Shown in pieces: positions 61,468 to 64,000 of a stretch of DNA of 64,000 bases; position 1 is the first letter of the stretch; the number at the start of each line of letters is the position of its first letter. The notes under the pieces are model-generated. The model worked only from the letters and a program-made list of their open reading frames with translations, did not search any database and was not told the origin of the DNA. The stretch is taken from positions 186,001 through 250,000 of the forward strand of contig JACKJP010000002.1 of NCBI GenBank assembly GCA_020637895.1, in the 5' to 3' direction. A program made the position numbers and the translations under genes. This DNA is from Rhodobiaceae bacterium. GTDB lineage: Bacteria > Pseudomonadota > Alphaproteobacteria > Rhizobiales > Tepidamorphaceae.

Positions 61468-62394
61468 TTACCGGGAGCGACGAAGCGAGCGGAAATACGC
61501 GCCGGTGAACGGCAGGCCCGCAAGGCCAGGAACAATGATCCGGAGCCACAGGAGAATGCCCAGCGCTGCCGCCACGCCGGTACCAATCAGGGGCCCGGCA
61601 AACGCAACGGTCGCCATGTCGCGCGGCCCGATGCCGGCAATGGTCATCGGCAGCAGCCCGGCCAGAATGACGATGGGGAATATTGCAATGAGCGGTTCCC
61701 ATGGACCAGAAACGCCGAGCGCCCACGCCATCATTGCAATCTGCGCCAGATGGCCGGCCCATATCAGCAGCGTGAGTGCGCAGAACATCGATGTGAGGAA
61801 CGGCCTGCGGCGAAAGCTGCCGATCTGTTCGCGCCATCTGGCAACAAACCTGTGACCGATTCCGGCAACGCGCGGAAGCTTCGGCTCGAGCGCCGGCAGA
61901 AGTCCGCCGAGAAGACCGGCGAGCGTGAGTGCCGATATTGCCGTCAGGATGGCGAGCGCGCCGACGAACCACGCAACGCCCTCTCCCGAATAGGCGGCAA
62001 GGGCAACTGCACCGAGAATCATGACGGCAAGGAGGTCAGCCAATTTCTCGGCGAGCACCATGTTGAACGCGGGCATCATGCTCCCATCCTGACTGCGCAG
62101 CATGCTGGCCTTTGCCAGATCGCCGAGCTTGCTGGGCATGAAGAGGTTCAGCGCATTGGCAGCAAAGACAGCCCTTGTTGCCAGACCCAAACCGACCTCA
62201 AGCGCTGAAATGCGCGCAAGGAGGACGAGGCGCACTGCCGAAAGCTGGATCAGCAGCATCAACAGAACGAGAGACAGGACGAGGCGGCCCATATCGGTTT
62301 GCGCGAGCGCGCTGCCCAGCGCGTCGACATCAATCAGAAGGTAGAGCAGCGCGACAGTCGCGGCGCTCACGAAGATTGCAAGGAGACGAGCCAT
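61468..62394 (-). CDS. Flippase-like (LPG-synthase TM/UPF0104-type) membrane protein
   Basis: 308-aa protein with about eight TM helices, of the lysylphosphatidylglycerol synthase TM region / UPF0104 type that occurs in MprF and in AglD-like glycan pathways. Recognisable are AANALNLFMPSKLGDLAKAS (about residue 78) and LVATR-type turn FPIVILAGLLPMTIAGIGPR (about residue 243). No catalytic aminoacyl-transfer domain is present, so the protein is probably a lipid or lipid-linked glycan transporter. Placed between a toroid-like protein and the two GT-C-like proteins, it suits a glycan export role. Confidence 0.85.
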   Translation of the reverse strand: MARLLAIFVSAATVALLYLLIDVDALGSALAQTDMGRLVLSLVLLMLLIQLSAVRLVLLARISALEVGLGLATRAVFAANALNLFMPSKLGDLAKASMLRSQDGSMMPAFNMVLAEKLADLLAVMILGAVALAAYSGEGVAWFVGALAILTAISALTLAGLLGGLLPALEPKLPRVAGIGHRFVARWREQIGSFRRRPFLTSMFCALTLLIWAGHLAQIAMMAWALGVSGPWEPLIAIFPIVILAGLLPMTIAGIGPRDMATVAFAGPLIGTGVAAALGILLWLRIIVPGLAGLPFTGAYFRSLRRSR

Positions 62395-62402
62395 TCTTCA
62401 GG

Positions 62403-64000
62403 TCAGCCGAACCGCCGGCGGATCTTCATCTCGCGTGCAGGCTGTTGCGGTTTGTGGTCGGTAAGGTCTTCCCAGAGCTGAAGCTGGGACGGATGCCACA
62501 CCTTGCTCATGACCGTATAGATGGATCCCTGCGCGGGCCCCACGCCGACGGTGGAGACCGCAGACCAACCGCGCAATGCCTCGATCGTGTCCTCGATCAA
62601 AAGTCCGTCGGCAGACCATTCGACCGTCCTGCGGAAGCGGAATGGCGCGATATCCCTGCCAACGATCAAAAGACGCTGGAGCAGTTTGCGCACGAGGTCG
62701 GGATCCAGGCGGCCGATGGTCATCATGAACAGGCGCAACCCAATCTGCTTAAGCGGCGTCATGCGCTGCGTTTTCGCCCAGGCCATCGCGCCTGAAACGA
62801 CGACCGAGCCCGGCGCGACCGAGATCGTATTGTCGTCGGCGGTCAGGTGACAGACCGCGATGCGCGCGGTTGGCCCATCGCCAACCCGCAGCGAAATGCC
62901 GGTATCGGCATGGACCAGCCTGCCCTTCGCATAAAATCGCAGCGCTCCGCCCTTGCGGGTTGCTAGCAGCAACGCGTCGTTGCCTCTCCGCTCCATAACG
63001 ATCCCTGCCTCGGGAAAGACCGAAAGGCCATTGCCGACCGGTTGCGGCACCGGCCTTTCATCGCGCCAGTGAAGCCATGTCAGGAGGTAGCTCCAGCAAT
63101 GGTGCGCAACTACCCGGTCGTCCGAATATTCCGGACCGACTTCAAGTGCCTGGATGGCGCGGGTGTTTAGGTCGCAGGCCTCTTGCAGCCAGTCGGCGCA
63201 CAACTCAACGCCGTGAGGGAAATAATTGTGGGTGTTGCGGCTGGACCATTCGCCGCCAAGCCAGCCGTCCGGCGGCTGGATCTCGTGCAGGAACCGCACT
63301 GCCCCGGCAATCGGCCCGCGCTGCGACAGATTCGGGCGCATGTGATCGATTTCGGCGAGCATTGCGATCGTCAGAGTCAGATAACCCGGTTCTGCTCCAT
63401 CATATTCGGTGAACCAGCCTTCGCTCGAGCGCCACGTCGTCAGCCTTTCCAGCCGCCGCCTTGCCTGCTCTTCAAACCATCCGTCCGCCGTCAGGTCCGC
63501 AAGGCGGAACAGCGTGTTGGCGATCAGGGCCTCATGATTGCCCAGGCGGCCGGACTCCTTGTGGGTCGCCAGCCATTTGCCACGCCGGATCAGAAACGGT
63601 TTGAATTCATCGGCATCGAGATCGCACAATTCGATGGCGCGTATGGCCGCGTAAAGCGAGAAGACTGCCGCACCGGCGGCTTTCTCATAGAGAAAATAAT
63701 CGTCGCAAGATCCATCGGCATAGGCGCTCGAAGCGGCAAACCTTATCCCAGCCGCCACCCACTCCCGTATTGCCGGCTGCTGATGAAAGCTGTTTCCGGG
63801 AATGGCATAACGCCAGACAAGGGCGAGCGGCAGAACGAATTCCTGCGTCATGCCGCTCGGAAAATCGACAATCCGATAGTGCCAGTAATTGCGATCGAAG
63901 CACCCGTAGGTGGCGCTGTGCGGATTGCGATCCTGCAACGTCAGAAGCTTGGGAATGTCACGCAGAGCGCGGTCGGCGACGCGCTGGCGAAGGCCGGACA
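62403..64000 (-). CDS. Alpha/alpha-toroid-like protein, 5' end cut by window edge
   Basis: At least 532 residues; the frame remains open to the edge (upstream residues LRQRVADRALRDIPKLLTLQ continue in frame), so the start lies outside the window. The first part (to about residue 290 of what is visible) consists of paired helices with Trp/His motifs (TYGCFDRNYWHYRIVDFPSG, SRLGNHEALIANTLFRLADL-like GRLGNHEALIANTLF, SSRNTHNYFPHGVE), typical of (alpha/alpha) toroid enzymes. The rest is beta-stranded, with VEWSADGLLIEDTIEALRGW. This layout resembles heparinase II/III-type polysaccharide lyases; I cannot identify the catalytic residues, so the enzyme class is open. It ends 8 bp from the flippase-like gene. 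Confidence 0.75.
   Translation of the reverse strand, partial: SGLRQRVADRALRDIPKLLTLQDRNPHSATYGCFDRNYWHYRIVDFPSGMTQEFVLPLALVWRYAIPGNSFHQQPAIREWVAAGIRFAASSAYADGSCDDYFLYEKAAGAAVFSLYAAIRAIELCDLDADEFKPFLIRRGKWLATHKESGRLGNHEALIANTLFRLADLTADGWFEEQARRRLERLTTWRSSEGWFTEYDGAEPGYLTLTIAMLAEIDHMRPNLSQRGPIAGAVRFLHEIQPPDGWLGGEWSSRNTHNYFPHGVELCADWLQEACDLNTRAIQALEVGPEYSDDRVVAHHCWSYLLTWLHWRDERPVPQPVGNGLSVFPEAGIVMERRGNDALLLATRKGGALRFYAKGRLVHADTGISLRVGDGPTARIAVCHLTADDNTISVAPGSVVVSGAMAWAKTQRMTPLKQIGLRLFMMTIGRLDPDLVRKLLQRLLIVGRDIAPFRFRRTVEWSADGLLIEDTIEALRGWSAVSTVGVGPAQGSIYTVMSKVWHPSQLQLWEDLTDHKPQQPAREMKIRRRFG

Noticed and set aside
1..64000. CRISPR arrays, insertion sequences, prophage, rRNA/tRNA genes
   Set aside because: No repeat-spacer pattern, transposase, integrase, structural phage gene or stable RNA gene could be recognised anywhere in the window.

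Overview
The window looks like an ordinary chromosomal segment of an alphaproteobacterium of the Hyphomicrobiales (Rhizobiales). Evidence for this: GC-rich coding sequence; a MucR/Ros regulator; the order FeuP-FeuQ, CcmI, CcmE, CcmF, CcmH, DegP, response regulator, histidine kinase, which is the rhizobial cycHJKL-degP neighbourhood; and rhizobial families such as DUF5330 and the twin-arginine repeat protein TIGR03808. I see no phage, insertion sequence, CRISPR array, rRNA or tRNA. Coding density is very high, and many convergent genes end only 3-19 bp apart. All calls are from reading the sequence and translations; no database search was run.

Region by region. 1-11.6 kb (minus strand): envelope-stress and cytochrome c maturation block. 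FeuPQ-like two-component pair, a lipoprotein, an unrecognised 479-aa protein, ccmI-ccmE-ccmF-ccmH, a DegP protease, a terminator, then a second two-component pair whose kinase runs off the left edge. 11.7-16.7 kb: UPF0260 protein, class A penicillin-binding protein, a DUF1214/DUF1254 pair, a lipoprotein and a small ORF. 16.8-21.3 kb: DUF2336 protein facing a histidine kinase, peptidoglycan-binding protein and DUF1491 gene set. 21.3-22.9 kb: DUF5330, SufE and MucR.

22.95-30.3 kb: a ten-gene, tightly coupled Mrp-type cation/proton antiporter operon. It has three MrpD/NuoM-like antiporter subunits, only the C-terminal half of MrpA, and an extra small membrane subunit. I consider this the most interesting locus. 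30.5-33.5 kb: MsrB, an oligopeptidase B and a membrane protein. 33.5-40.0 kb: methylmalonyl-CoA mutase (both subunits) with its MeaB chaperone, interrupted by two small exported proteins and a strong terminator.

40-54.6 kb: DUF4332, DUF2267, a HerA-like DUF853 ATPase, an M20 peptidase, a DUF2079-like membrane protein, a GT2-GtrA fusion, two cytochromes c, a CPA2 exchanger, CorA, Fe-type superoxide dismutase, TIGR03808 and a thiolase. 54.7-57.1 kb: photolyase and acetamidase/formamidase. 57.1-64 kb (minus strand): a probable surface-glycan operon with two tandem 695-aa GT-C-like membrane proteins, a flippase-like membrane protein, and a 5'-truncated protein with an apparent alpha/alpha-toroid plus beta-sandwich layout. 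No stretch over about 320 bp lacks a gene.
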